A stretch of DNA of 64,000 nt, taken from assembly GCF_000314855.2 (NCBI RefSeq), contig NZ_KB233222.1:1808774-1872773 (forward strand), given 5' to 3'. Below, piece by piece: positions 36,961-46,317 of this stretch. The notes under the pieces are model-generated. The model ran no database searches, had not been told where the DNA came from, and saw only the letters and a list, made by a program, of their open reading frames with translations. The stretch's first letter is position 1. Each line of letters opens with the position of its first letter. This DNA is from Providencia burhodogranariea DSM 19968 (GTDB taxonomy: Bacteria; Pseudomonadota; Gammaproteobacteria; Enterobacterales; Enterobacteriaceae). A program made the translations under genes and the position numbers.

Positions 36961-37992
36961 GTGAAAAAATACCTGATCTCACTATTAATCATTTGTAGTG
37001 CACTTATGAACACAGGCTACGCTGATACATTAACGGCCCCCCAAAATAAACAAAAATTGATTGAAAATGCGCAAGAAGGAATCGCAGAAGCACAATTCAA
37101 TCTCGCTATTTTATATCAATCAGAAAAAAAATTTGCAGAAGCCGCGAAATGGTATCGTTTATCTGCCGAGCAAGGATTCACTAAAGCACAAATCAATCTC
37201 GCTCTCCTTTATCAGCAAGGTAAAGGTGTAACTAAAGATAGTAAGCAAATGCTGTATTGGATGCAAAAATCCGCTGATGCAGGTGACCCACTAGGCCAAA
37301 TGAATATGGCTGAGTATACACTTGAGGGTATTGATAAAAATCTGATTAAAAATAAACAACAAGCTCAAAAGTGGCTAGAAAAAGCCGCTGCTCAACATTT
37401 TCAGCCTGCGGAACTGATGCTCGCATATTGGTATGAAAAAGGCGTTGCAATCACAGAAGATCCTCAAAAATCGCAACAAATTTATCTTTCACTGGCAAAG
37501 AAAAATAACCCTCAAGCGCTCTATCTTCTTGGTTACCAAGCTGCAACCGGTATGTATGATAACGTCAATTACCAGCAAGCCTATCAATATTTTTCTCGTT
37601 CTGCACAGCTGGCGTTCTCACCTGCTCAAAATAGCTTAGGAATGCTTTACCTTCATGGCCAAGGTGTCAAAAAAGATGTTCCATCTGCGATCAAATGGTT
37701 AACCTTAGCGTCGGAACAAGGTGAAATTTCGGCTCAATTTAATCTTGCTCTTATATATGCTCGAGGTGATGGTGTACCTGCTGATCAAGCCAAAGCATGT
37801 CGTTGGTTTATTAAAGCAGCGCAGCATGGTAATCCTGATGCGCAATATGCCAGTGGTGCATGCTATCAATATGGTATGGGGGTTACACAGGATGATCAAA
37901 AAGCATTGTACTGGTACAAGCTTGCTGCAAGCCAGAGGCATGATCGTGCAGAAAAAAAAGTGCTAATTTTAGAAAATAACATCAAAAAATAA
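36961..37992 (+). CDS. Periplasmic Sel1-repeat protein
   Basis: 343 residues from a GTG start preceded by AAGGA at 6 bases. The signal peptide runs to GYADTL. Eight Sel1-like 36-residue repeats then follow, with the consensus AQFNLALxYxxGxGVxxDxxxAxxWxxKAAxxG (first AEAQFNLAILY, last PDAQYASGACYQYGMGV). Such alpha-solenoids mediate protein-protein contacts. Nothing in the sequence reveals the partner. A shorter-spaced ATG six codons upstream would put extra residues ahead of the signal peptide. It converges on citB. Confidence 0.85.
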   Translation: MKKYLISLLIICSALMNTGYADTLTAPQNKQKLIENAQEGIAEAQFNLAILYQSEKKFAEAAKWYRLSAEQGFTKAQINLALLYQQGKGVTKDSKQMLYWMQKSADAGDPLGQMNMAEYTLEGIDKNLIKNKQQAQKWLEKAAAQHFQPAELMLAYWYEKGVAITEDPQKSQQIYLSLAKKNNPQALYLLGYQAATGMYDNVNYQQAYQYFSRSAQLAFSPAQNSLGMLYLHGQGVKKDVPSAIKWLTLASEQGEISAQFNLALIYARGDGVPADQAKACRWFIKAAQHGNPDAQYASGACYQYGMGVTQDDQKALYWYKLAASQRHDRAEKKVLILENNIKK

Positions 37993-38077
37993 GCCTACTT
38001 TATTGAGTTACGATATTCTTAGAGAGTAAATATATCCCACTCATAATCGCTATAGAATTTCTAGTTCCTAGTTCCCA

Positions 38078-38121
38078 GTTGTAGAACGTTGTACTCCTTT
38101 TAGGAATACACGAACTACAAC
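38078..38121. terminator. Imperfect hairpin between convergent genes
   Basis: GTTGTAG (38078-38084) pairs with CTACAAC (38115-38121), with further partial pairing of GTTGTA and TACAC inside. There is no clear U tract. It lies between the Sel1 gene and citB and may stop both, or be a small repeat. Confidence 0.35.
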
Positions 38122-38140
38122 TTACCACTCGTAGTTTGTG

Positions 38141-38824
38141 CTATTTTTTAAGCGCTCGATAAATACGCTGAGGGCGCCCTACTTTGCCATATTCAATCTC
38201 AGCCTCTATTTTATGCTGCGCTAAACAATATTCTAAATATCGTCTCGCCGTTGTGCGGCTGAGCTTTATGGTTTCGGCAATCGTCTCTGCCGTATATTCC
38301 GCTTGCGGTTGTGTAAATAGTGATAATACTTTTTCAAGCGTCAGCGTATCAATACCTGTTGGTAGCTCTTCTTTAGCTTCACCACGTGCATAAGTATTGA
38401 ACATATCATCAATCTGACTCTGGCTTGTATTACTATTAGCCTGTAACACTGATTTGCGTTGAATATAGCGATTAAGTGTTTGGCCTAAACGCTCATAAGC
38501 GATTGGTTTAACCAAATAATCAAATACACCCAAGCGAATAGCTTCTGACACGGTATCCATATCACTGGCCGCGGTTGTAAACACGATATCCGCATTATTT
38601 CTTTCTTGGATTAACTCATGTACCAGATCAATGCCTTTACCATCAGGTAAATAGTTATCGAGCAAAATGAGATCAGGCTTCATGTATTCAATCATTTTTC
38701 TTGCCTGAGCAAGATCCCCAGCAACCCAAACTTTGTCACAGGCAGGATAGGATTTAATATACTCACCATGCATTTCTGCCAAGAGTAATTCATCTTCCAC
38801 AATGAGGATTTTTATCTTAATCAT
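38141..38824 (-). CDS. citB: CitB/DpiA response regulator of citrate fermentation
   Basis: 227 residues. The receiver domain has the acidic pair E10-D11, phospho-acceptor D56 in LILLDNYLPDGKG, and FTTAASD and LVKPIAYERL switch segments. The C-terminal helix-turn-helix is of the CitB type (TAETIAETIKLSRTTARRYLEYC) and ends VGRPQRIY. It is close to E. coli DpiA. It should activate the divergent cit operon when phosphorylated by CitA, with which it overlaps by 8 bases. Confidence 0.95.
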   Translation of the reverse strand: MIKIKILIVEDELLLAEMHGEYIKSYPACDKVWVAGDLAQARKMIEYMKPDLILLDNYLPDGKGIDLVHELIQERNNADIVFTTAASDMDTVSEAIRLGVFDYLVKPIAYERLGQTLNRYIQRKSVLQANSNTSQSQIDDMFNTYARGEAKEELPTGIDTLTLEKVLSLFTQPQAEYTAETIAETIKLSRTTARRYLEYCLAQHKIEAEIEYGKVGRPQRIYRALKK

Positions 38825-40454
38825 TTTGTATCTTCACTTTCGGAATAAATATAGAGAATAGAGTACCATGCGGTTGATTATCTTCAATAATAATCACACC
38901 GTCACACCGTTTAACATAAGAAGCAACAAGATATAAACCAATTCCATGGTTATCCTCTGATTCATTTTTCGTTGTCATTCCTCTTTCAAACCATTTATTT
39001 TTCATTTCAGATGGGAATCCACAACCTTGGTCTGCCACCTCTATGACAAATTCGGTCCCTTCATCGGAAAGATAGAGCTCAACGAGTTTATTACTTTTGG
39101 CATTTTTCAGACTTGCTTCAAATGCATTATCAAGAAGGTTACCTAAAATTGCGCAAAATTCTGTGCTGGTAAGCAATTGAGGCAACGTACTCAATTGACT
39201 TCCTGCGGTAAATTCCAATTGTAACCCTAACTCTCTCGCTCGGTGATATTTCCCAAACAGTAATCCTGCAACTTGTTTATCGGTAAATTGATTACGCAGA
39301 GCATCAATCAATTGCTGCTGAGACTCAGATTCACCTTTAATCATCGCCAGCGCTTGGTCATACTCTTTCATTTGTAAAAGTCCACTTAACGTTGACATCC
39401 AATTTAGATGTTCATGGCGTAATGCGCGCAAATTGTCAACGTATTGGCGTACTTGTGTCAATTGAGAATTTAAAGATTCAATATCATTTTGGCTGCGGAA
39501 ACTCACTACCGCTCCCACGAGATGATTTTCATCTAACAGTGCAATACGGTTGGCTATAACATTGAGCCCATTCAATGAGCAAATAACATCATGTTGCGTT
39601 ATTGAAATATCGGTAGTAAAGAAGGTCGCTGGTGTCACTAATTCTGCAATCGAACGACCAATTAACTGGTTAGAAGGTTCAACGAGGGAAAGCATTTGCC
39701 GTGCATTGTGATTGATATTAATAATATTGCCATTGCAATCAACCGCAATAATACCTTCAAAAACGGCTTCGAAAATTCCTTTTTGCACCACGACCATTTG
39801 GGTAATTTGTTCAGGTTCCATACCTAACATTTGTCGACGAATCAACAGCGCGAAAACCCAAGATAAGAATAATAAAATAACCAGAACACCAAAAAATGTC
39901 GCACCCGTTTGAACAAATAGCTCACTACGTGATGTTTCTATTTTATTGGTTAGATAACCGATAGAAACCACGCCAATCACTTTACCTTGCTCATCAAAAA
40001 TAGGCGTTTTAGCTCTGACCGCATTGCCTATAGAACCTTCTCCGCCAATAAAATAACTTTCACCACGCTCTATGGCTCCAGATTTATTCCATTGCATCTT
40101 AAAACCAACTTGGTTTTCATTGGGGTGATATAAGCGCACGGAATTCTGATCACCGATAACTACATAGTCATAATCAGAATCTTGATTGAGTTTATCAGCA
40201 ATCACTTTAAGTTTTTGAATATTTTTAGTTTTAACTGATTGAACAATAGCATCCATGGATGCTATCAATTTTGCCTGACTCATCGCGAGTGAGCGAATGT
40301 TGGCCATCAAGCGGTTCTCTGCGGTATCTGTGAAGTACTTACCCAAACCTAACGTGAGTACCACGGAGACAAGCAATAAAAGAAGAAAAACACGCACTGA
40401 AAATGAAATTGACTTGCTTCTTATAAATGGATATCGCAGATGCTGTTTTTTCAT
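38817..40454 (-). CDS. citA: CitA/DpiB citrate-sensing histidine kinase
   Basis: A 545-residue inner-membrane sensor. It has a first membrane segment at about 20-42 and a periplasmic PAS domain, in which RLYHPNENQVG and GNAVRAKTPIFDEQG supply the Arg, His and Lys residues that bind citrate in Klebsiella CitA. A second membrane segment lies near 180-205, followed by a cytosolic PAS, the phospho-acceptor His in LRALRHEHLNWMSTLSGLL and an ATPase domain (LGNLLDNAFEAS, DQGCGFP, HGIGLYLV). It forms an operon with citB, divergent from citC. Confidence 0.95.
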   Translation of the reverse strand: MKKQHLRYPFIRSKSISFSVRVFLLLLLVSVVLTLGLGKYFTDTAENRLMANIRSLAMSQAKLIASMDAIVQSVKTKNIQKLKVIADKLNQDSDYDYVVIGDQNSVRLYHPNENQVGFKMQWNKSGAIERGESYFIGGEGSIGNAVRAKTPIFDEQGKVIGVVSIGYLTNKIETSRSELFVQTGATFFGVLVILLFLSWVFALLIRRQMLGMEPEQITQMVVVQKGIFEAVFEGIIAVDCNGNIININHNARQMLSLVEPSNQLIGRSIAELVTPATFFTTDISITQHDVICSLNGLNVIANRIALLDENHLVGAVVSFRSQNDIESLNSQLTQVRQYVDNLRALRHEHLNWMSTLSGLLQMKEYDQALAMIKGESESQQQLIDALRNQFTDKQVAGLLFGKYHRARELGLQLEFTAGSQLSTLPQLLTSTEFCAILGNLLDNAFEASLKNAKSNKLVELYLSDEGTEFVIEVADQGCGFPSEMKNKWFERGMTTKNESEDNHGIGLYLVASYVKRCDGVIIIEDNQPHGTLFSIFIPKVKIQND

Positions 40455-40823
40455 TTGATGCCCTATTACCTACTGAAAAGTAAAATAAATGTTACAACAA
40501 TAAATATTAGATTATCCATCATCGAAGGCATCTATCCAACTAATAAAATACATATTGATAATTAAACACATTAAAACCAAAGAATAAACAACATATTCAA
40601 TAATTAAAAACATTAAAACCATTAAACAAATACAAACTCATCGTAGAAACATGAAATAGGTCAACATTAATAATTAGATTAGCTTTAATATAAATATCAA
40701 ACAGAGTAATTAAATAAAAAGCTAATGTGTCATTCATTAAATTAACAACAAAATTTTTATTTAATTAATTTTAACATTAGTAACAACTTAAAAACATTTC
40801 TATATGAGATGCAGGATACTAAT
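40455..40823. promoter_or_regulatory. citA-citC divergent control region with repeated motif
   Basis: 369 AT-rich bases. CATTAAAACCA occurs at 40569-40579 and again at 40611-40621, 42 bases (four helical turns) apart. Each copy is preceded by TTAAACA or TTAAAAA. The second copy extends to CATTAAAACCATTA, identical to 53408-53421 in the citMHS/OYE spacer. Candidate CitB sites. Confidence 0.5.
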
Positions 40824-41900
40824 ATGTTCCAAAACATAACGTTTAACCAAGTAAAACGTCATGAGAACAGAAAACTCACTGAAATTTCTCAGTTTTTAAA
40901 AGAGAATGATTTAGATATTGACTCTAGCATTGACGTTTTCATTACTATTACACGCAATGAAAAATTAATTGCATGCGGTGGTCTTGCAAAAAATGTTATT
41001 AAATGTGTTGCTATAAGTGACAGTGTTCGTGGCGAAGGTCTTGCATTAAAACTTGCAACCGAATTAGTTAATCTCGCCTATGAAAATAACACTACACATT
41101 TATTTATTTATACAAAAACACAAAATGAAAGTTTATTTCATCAATGTGGATTTCATACTCTCGCGACCGTTCCCAACATTATGGTATTGATGGAAAATAG
41201 TGGCTGCTATTTAAATCGCTATATTAGTCGATTGAAAAAACAGCGTAAAGAAGGCACAAAAATTGGATCGATAGTGATGAATGCTAACCCATTCACTCTT
41301 GGACATCGTTATTTGATTGAGAAAGCAGCTAAAGCTTGTGATTGGTTACATCTCTTTGTTGTCAAAGAAGATACTTCACGTTTTCCTTATAGTGCCAGAC
41401 TGGAGTTAATTGAAGCTGGAACAAAAGGAATTGAAAACCTAACTATTCATAAAGGTTCCGAATATATAATTTCTCGTGCCACTTTTCCGTGTTATTTCAT
41501 CAAAGATAAAGCGGTTGTCGATAATTGCTATACAGAAATAGATATTAAAATTTTCCGTCAACACATCGCTCCAGCACTTGGTATCACTCACCGTTTTGTT
41601 GGAACAGAACCTTTTTGCAAAGTCACCAATAAATATAACGAAGACATGCGCTTTTGGCTCGAAACGGACACGCTTAGTGACCCAGCGATTGAGTTAGTCG
41701 AATATCCACGAATGGTCTATAACGGCACGGCGGTTTCCGCCTCACAAGTACGTAGACTGCTCGCTAAAAAAGATCTTGCGGCGATCAAGCCGATTGTACC
41801 TGAGGCAACTTATCAATATTTAGAGAATATGTTGGCTTCTGGTTCTACAACGACTTCCACTGCCGTCGAAAATTCTGAATTAGTAACAGGTGAACTATGA
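40824..41900 (+). CDS. citC: [Citrate [pro-3S]-lyase] ligase
   Basis: This 358-residue enzyme acetylates the prosthetic group of the citrate lyase acyl carrier protein using acetate and ATP. The N-terminal GNAT-like domain ([33 protein letters not shown]) is followed by a nucleotidyltransferase domain with the motif [12 protein letters not shown] near residue 154 and ISASQV-like ending ([11 protein letters not shown]). The internal ATG with AGGA 8 bases upstream gives the start MFQNITF, matching E. coli CitC (MFGNDIF). It overlaps citD by 4 bases. Confidence 0.95.
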   Translation: MFQNITFNQVKRHENRKLTEISQFLKENDLDIDSSIDVFITITRNEKLIACGGLAKNVIKCVAISDSVRGEGLALKLATELVNLAYENNTTHLFIYTKTQNESLFHQCGFHTLATVPNIMVLMENSGCYLNRYISRLKKQRKEGTKIGSIVMNANPFTLGHRYLIEKAAKACDWLHLFVVKEDTSRFPYSARLELIEAGTKGIENLTIHKGSEYIISRATFPCYFIKDKAVVDNCYTEIDIKIFRQHIAPALGITHRFVGTEPFCKVTNKYNEDMRFWLETDTLSDPAIELVEYPRMVYNGTAVSASQVRRLLAKKDLAAIKPIVPEATYQYLENMLASGSTTTSTAVENSELVTGEL

Positions 41901-42193
41901 AAATACTCCACGCAGCAGTTGCCGGCACGCTTGAATCAAGTGATGCCATGGTACGAATAGAACCTTTAGAAGACACACAAGAAGTCTCAATACAAATTAG
42001 CAGTAGTGTTGAAAAACAGTTTGGTGATGCTATTGAGCAAGTAGTGCTTGAACTGATTAAGCAATACGATATTCAAGGTGCTCAAATTATTGTTGATGAT
42101 AAAGGTGCTCTTGAATGCGTATTAAGAGCACGACTAGAAGCATTACTTGCACGAGCTTGTGACATCACAGCACTACCTTGGGAGGATAAATAA
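41897..42193 (+). CDS. citD: Citrate lyase acyl carrier protein, gamma subunit
   Basis: A 98-residue carrier protein that holds the triphosphoribosyl-dephospho-CoA prosthetic group. The attachment Ser is S14 in [11 protein letters not shown]. The length equals that of known CitD proteins. ATGA overlap with citC and TAATG overlap with citE show translational coupling. Confidence 0.96.
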   Translation: MKILHAAVAGTLESSDAMVRIEPLEDTQEVSIQISSSVEKQFGDAIEQVVLELIKQYDIQGAQIIVDDKGALECVLRARLEALLARACDITALPWEDK

Positions 42194-43089
42194 TGACTCC
42201 AGAAAGAAAAACACGTACTCGCAGAAGCATGCTATTTGTGCCAGGCTCTAATGCCGCGATGCTTAGTAACTCTTTTATTTATAAAGCAGATGCCTTGATG
42301 TTTGACCTTGAAGACTCAGTCACTTTACGTGAAAAAGATACTGCTCGCAGATTGGTCTACCATGCACTGCAACACCCATTGTATAACGACGTTGAAACCA
42401 TTGTCCGTGTCAATGCGCTTGACTCAGCCTTTGGTGTCGCTGACTTAGAGGCTGTCGTTCGAGGTGGTGCAGATATTGTTCGCCTACCAAAAACCGACAC
42501 AGCACAAGATGTTATTGATATCGAAAATGAAATATTACGTATTGAGAAAAGTTGTGGCCGCGAAGCCGGTAGCACAGGCTTACTTGCTGCGATTGAATCT
42601 CCGATGGGTATCACACAAGCAGTCAACATCGCACATTCATCATCCCGACTTATTGGCATCGCATTAGGTGCCGAGGACTATGTCCGCAATTTGCGCACCG
42701 AGCGGTCTCCAGAAGGCATTGAACTCCTCTATGCTCGGTGCGCCATTTTACAAGCTGCACGCTCAGCAGGTATCCAAGCGTTTGATACCGTTTATTCTGA
42801 TGCAAATAATGAAGAGGGTTTCTTAAAAGAAGCCGCTCATATTAAGCAACTTGGTTTTGATGGTAAATCTCTAATTAACCCTCGTCAAATCGAGCTACTT
42901 CATAACTTATATGCTCCAACCCAAAAGGAAGTGGATCACGCTCAACGTGTTGTTGATGCTGCTAATGCAGCAGAACAAGAAGGTCGTGGTGTGGTTTCAC
43001 TAAACGGAAAAATGGTTGATGGTCCGGTAATTGATAGAGCACGCTTAGTGCTATCTCGCGCGGCATTATCAGGTATTCGGGAAGAGTGA
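42193..43089 (+). CDS. citE: Citrate lyase beta subunit (citryl-ACP lyase)
   Basis: This 298-residue TIM-barrel protein cleaves citryl-ACP to oxaloacetate and acetyl-ACP. Conserved blocks: [15 protein letters not shown] at the start, the metal-binding [11 protein letters not shown] near residue 30, [19 protein letters not shown] and [10 protein letters not shown] with catalytic Glu and Asp. It begins inside the stop of citD and lies 10 bases before citF. Confidence 0.97.
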   Translation: MTPERKTRTRRSMLFVPGSNAAMLSNSFIYKADALMFDLEDSVTLREKDTARRLVYHALQHPLYNDVETIVRVNALDSAFGVADLEAVVRGGADIVRLPKTDTAQDVIDIENEILRIEKSCGREAGSTGLLAAIESPMGITQAVNIAHSSSRLIGIALGAEDYVRNLRTERSPEGIELLYARCAILQAARSAGIQAFDTVYSDANNEEGFLKEAAHIKQLGFDGKSLINPRQIELLHNLYAPTQKEVDHAQRVVDAANAAEQEGRGVVSLNGKMVDGPVIDRARLVLSRAALSGIREE

Positions 43090-43099
43090 GGCATTGACG

Positions 43100-44626
43100 A
43101 TGACAAATATGACACAGCGCCAGGCTCGCTTATCAGCCTATATAGATCCTATGACTGACAATTCACTTCGTGAATTTAAAGATATCGGTAAAGTACAGCA
43201 ACAAGTACAAAAACCAAGAAATCGCAAACTGTGTGATGACCTACAAATTGCGATTCGCCGTTCCGGCTTAAAAGATGGTATGACCATCTCATTTCACCAC
43301 GCATTTCGTGGCGGCGACTTAACCGTCAATCTGGTGATGCAAGTTATTGCTGAAATGGGCTTTCGTAATCTTACCCTTGCCTCCAGTTCATTAAGCGGCT
43401 GCCATTCACCACTGGTTGAACATATTCGCCATGGTGTGGTGAGTAAAATTTATACTTCCGGTATTCGTGGACCATTAGCAGAAGCTATTTCACGTGGTGA
43501 GCTTGCAGAACCGGTACAAATTCATTCACATGGTGGACGCGCTAATCTAATCCACAGTGGCGAGCTTAAAATTGACGTGGCTTTTATTGGTGTACCTTCT
43601 TGTGATGAGTATGGTAACGCAAATGGCTACACTGGTGAAGCAAGCTGCGGATCGTTAGGCTACGCCAAAATTGATGCAGAAACAGCGAATAAAGTTGTCA
43701 TGCTAACGGAAAATTTACTTCCTTATCCACACAACCCAGCAAGTATCAAACAAGACGAAGTTGATTATATTGTAAAAGTTCAACGTGTTGGTGATGCAGA
43801 TAAAATTGGTGCAGATGCAACACGTATGACGTCTAACCCGCGTGAGCTATTAATTGCGAAAACTGCCGCAGACGTTATCGAGAAATCAGGTTACTTCAAA
43901 GATGGCTTTTCATTACAGACAGGAACTGGTGGAGCTTCATTAGCTGTTACACGTTTCCTTGAAGATAAAATGCGTCGTCACAATATTTGTGCTGGATTCG
44001 CACTAGGTGGTATCACATCAACCATCGTTGATTTACATGAAAAAGGCTTTATTCGTAAATTACTTGATGTGCAGAGCTTTGACCGTGCAGCTGCAATGTC
44101 ACTGGCAAGAAACCCAAACCACATCGAAATTAGCGCTAATCAATATGCTTGCTTTGATTCCAAAGGTGCATCCGTTGATATGCTAGATGTTGTGGTATTA
44201 AGTGCACTCGAAATTGACACACGCTTTAATGTTAATGTTTTAACTGGATCGGATGGCGTGATCCGCGGTGCATCGGGTGGCCATAGCGATACGGCTGTCG
44301 CGTCAAAACTGTCAATCATTGTTGCACCTTTAGTTCGTGGTCGCATCCCAACTCTGGTCGATGAAGTGATCACTTGTGTTACTCCGGGATCTAGTGTTGA
44401 TATTTTAGTCACTGATCACGGTATCGCAGTTAACCCTACTCGCCCTGAATTGAAGCAACAACTTGAAAGCCAAGGGATCAAAACCGTGTCAATTGACTGG
44501 TTACGTGAACGCGCAGAGTTGTTAACTGGTAAACCTAATCCGATTGAATTTACAGATAAAGTCGTGGCTGTTGTACGTTATCGCGATGGTTCTGTCATTG
44601 ATGTCGTGCATCAGGTTAAGGAGTAA
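43100..44626 (+). CDS. citF: Citrate lyase alpha subunit (citrate:acetyl-ACP transferase)
   Basis: A 508-residue CoA-transferase-like enzyme that swaps acetyl for citryl on the carrier protein. Conserved segments include HHAFRGGDLTVNLVM, the Ser/Gly-rich LASSSLSGCHSPLVEHIR, QIHSHGGRANLI and the C-terminal ITPGSSVD-like VTPGSSVDILVTDHG. GAGG lies 8 bases before the ATG at 43100; an in-frame TTG two codons earlier was passed over. Sequence ends YRDGSVIDVVHQVKE as in E. coli. Confidence 0.97.
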   Translation: MTNMTQRQARLSAYIDPMTDNSLREFKDIGKVQQQVQKPRNRKLCDDLQIAIRRSGLKDGMTISFHHAFRGGDLTVNLVMQVIAEMGFRNLTLASSSLSGCHSPLVEHIRHGVVSKIYTSGIRGPLAEAISRGELAEPVQIHSHGGRANLIHSGELKIDVAFIGVPSCDEYGNANGYTGEASCGSLGYAKIDAETANKVVMLTENLLPYPHNPASIKQDEVDYIVKVQRVGDADKIGADATRMTSNPRELLIAKTAADVIEKSGYFKDGFSLQTGTGGASLAVTRFLEDKMRRHNICAGFALGGITSTIVDLHEKGFIRKLLDVQSFDRAAAMSLARNPNHIEISANQYACFDSKGASVDMLDVVVLSALEIDTRFNVNVLTGSDGVIRGASGGHSDTAVASKLSIIVAPLVRGRIPTLVDEVITCVTPGSSVDILVTDHGIAVNPTRPELKQQLESQGIKTVSIDWLRERAELLTGKPNPIEFTDKVVAVVRYRDGSVIDVVHQVKE

Positions 44627-44630
44627 CACC

Positions 44631-45176
44631 ATGTTTTACCCACTGCCTGATACGATAGAGCAATCTGAAATTTCTTTACCTGACCTGCTGAAAAGCCGTG
44701 ATACCCGTCAGGCTAGACAGCAGGAATGGATTGGTCTCCATCAGGTAACCCTGATTTCTTTTACTGTCGTTTTTCCTGGACCTGTCAAAGACAATCATCT
44801 TGTTAGACAAGTCTTCAATCAGGGGTTAAATGCGCTTAAACAGATCGCTCAATGCAGGCAGTGGGTACTTTTATCACAACAATCTTTTGCATTATCAACA
44901 GGCCCCGAATGTTTTGTCGCCGTTGATGCTGATGCAATTGCTGTCAAAAAAGCCTTAGTGGAGGCAGAAGAATTATCCCCTGTAGGTCGTTTATGGGACT
45001 TCGATGTCTTTGACGCCAAAGGGCAACAGTATTCACGTAGCGATCTGAATCTTCACGCTAGACGCTGCTTAATCTGTGAACAAGAAGCAAAAATTTGTGC
45101 TCGTCAGCGCACTCATCAATTGAGTGAAATTATCAATCAAATCGAGGTGTTAGCTAATGCGTCCAATCATGATTGA
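44631..45176 (+). CDS. citX: Apo-citrate lyase phosphoribosyl-dephospho-CoA transferase
   Basis: This 181-residue enzyme attaches the prosthetic group precursor to CitD. Recognisable segments are ISLPDLLKSRDTRQARQ near the start, the GP-containing FPGPVKDN, and GRLWDFDVFD followed by RRCLICEQEAKICAR. AAGGAG lies 7 bases before the ATG; the longer frame that overlaps citF was rejected. It overlaps citG by 20 bases. Confidence 0.93.
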   Translation: MFYPLPDTIEQSEISLPDLLKSRDTRQARQQEWIGLHQVTLISFTVVFPGPVKDNHLVRQVFNQGLNALKQIAQCRQWVLLSQQSFALSTGPECFVAVDADAIAVKKALVEAEELSPVGRLWDFDVFDAKGQQYSRSDLNLHARRCLICEQEAKICARQRTHQLSEIINQIEVLANASNHD

Positions 45177-46071
45177 GCATTTAGGATTATTAACACAAGA
45201 TACCGTACATTATTACAGCCAACTGGGTTGGCAAGCCATGATGTCCGAAGTGAATTTAACCCCAAAACCTGGGTTAGTTGATAGATTAAATACTGGCGCG
45301 CACAAAGATATGGCACTGACTGATTTTCACTTGAGTGCTAATGCCATCGCACAACATTTCCCTGCCTTTTTATTGGCAGGAGCTGAATATAAAGATTTAC
45401 CCATTCAACAGGTTTTAGCCAAAATACGTCCTATTGGCATAGCCTGCGAAGAATCAATGTTTCAAGCCACTAAAGGTGTCAATACACATAAAGGCTCGAT
45501 ATTTTCATTAGGCTTAATGCTCACTGTGATTGGTAGACAATTAGCCTTGGGTACCCCCCTCAATGCGGCGTCAATCAGCCAAGAGATAGCACATATGTGC
45601 CAAGGCATCACAGCTGAACTTACACATAAAACGGCTAATCCAACAGCAGGACAAAGACTTTATCAATCTTTTGGTTTAACCGGCGCTCGCGGTGAAGCAG
45701 AGAGTGGTTATCGGTTAGTCATTGATTTATCCCTTCCCTACTATTTAAAACAACTTATTGAAGGGAAACCTCAAGATATTGCCTTACTTGAAACATTAAT
45801 CCTCTTGATGGCAAACAATGATGATACCAATGTTGCTAATAGAGGTGGTATTCAAGGGTTATCATGGTTAAAAAACCGAGCTCAGGCATTGTTAAATCAA
45901 GGTGGAATAATGTGTTCTACCGATTTAAACAAAATTAAAGAGTTCGATAATGAATGTATAACTAAAAACCTCAGTCCAGGCGGAAGTGCTGATTTGCTAA
46001 TTCTAACGTGGTTTTTAGCTCGCTTACCTTATTCAAAAACAGGATTAATCTCACCAATTAATAACAATTAA
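45157..46071 (+). CDS. citG: Triphosphoribosyl-dephospho-CoA synthase
   Basis: This 304-residue enzyme makes the prosthetic group precursor from ATP and dephospho-CoA. Family motifs are present: EVNLTPKPGLVDRLNTGAHKDM near residue 27, GIACEESMFQATKGVNTHKG near 90, and NDDTNVANRGG near 224. A second in-frame ATG four codons in is an alternative start. Last gene of citCDEFXG; a 246-base AT-rich spacer without a strong terminator separates it from ybhI. Confidence 0.94.
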   Translation: MRPIMIEHLGLLTQDTVHYYSQLGWQAMMSEVNLTPKPGLVDRLNTGAHKDMALTDFHLSANAIAQHFPAFLLAGAEYKDLPIQQVLAKIRPIGIACEESMFQATKGVNTHKGSIFSLGLMLTVIGRQLALGTPLNAASISQEIAHMCQGITAELTHKTANPTAGQRLYQSFGLTGARGEAESGYRLVIDLSLPYYLKQLIEGKPQDIALLETLILLMANNDDTNVANRGGIQGLSWLKNRAQALLNQGGIMCSTDLNKIKEFDNECITKNLSPGGSADLLILTWFLARLPYSKTGLISPINNN

Positions 46072-46317
46072 ATATTTACCATTATGGGGAACAACTGGAC
46101 ATATTAAATTAAAAATAAATTTAAATTAACTTCCAATTATTGCTTTAACGAATTTATAACGTATTTGCTACTTATATATAATTAACTTTATCTGAGTAAA
46201 TTATTACTTATTCAAGATACAGCTATCTACCAAATACGTGAATTAACAAATTCCTAATATTAAAGTTAATACAATTTAATATTAATAAAATTTAGTATTA
46301 ATTAAGGAAATTGGCCT

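Noticed and set aside
38078-38121. Mobile-element end
   Set aside because: The inverted repeat is short and imperfect, and no transposase or target-site duplication accompanies it.
42357-42659. 100-codon frame opposite citE
   Set aside because: It is antisense to a clearly conserved gene and shows no protein character; likewise the frames opposite citF, uvrC and ybhI.
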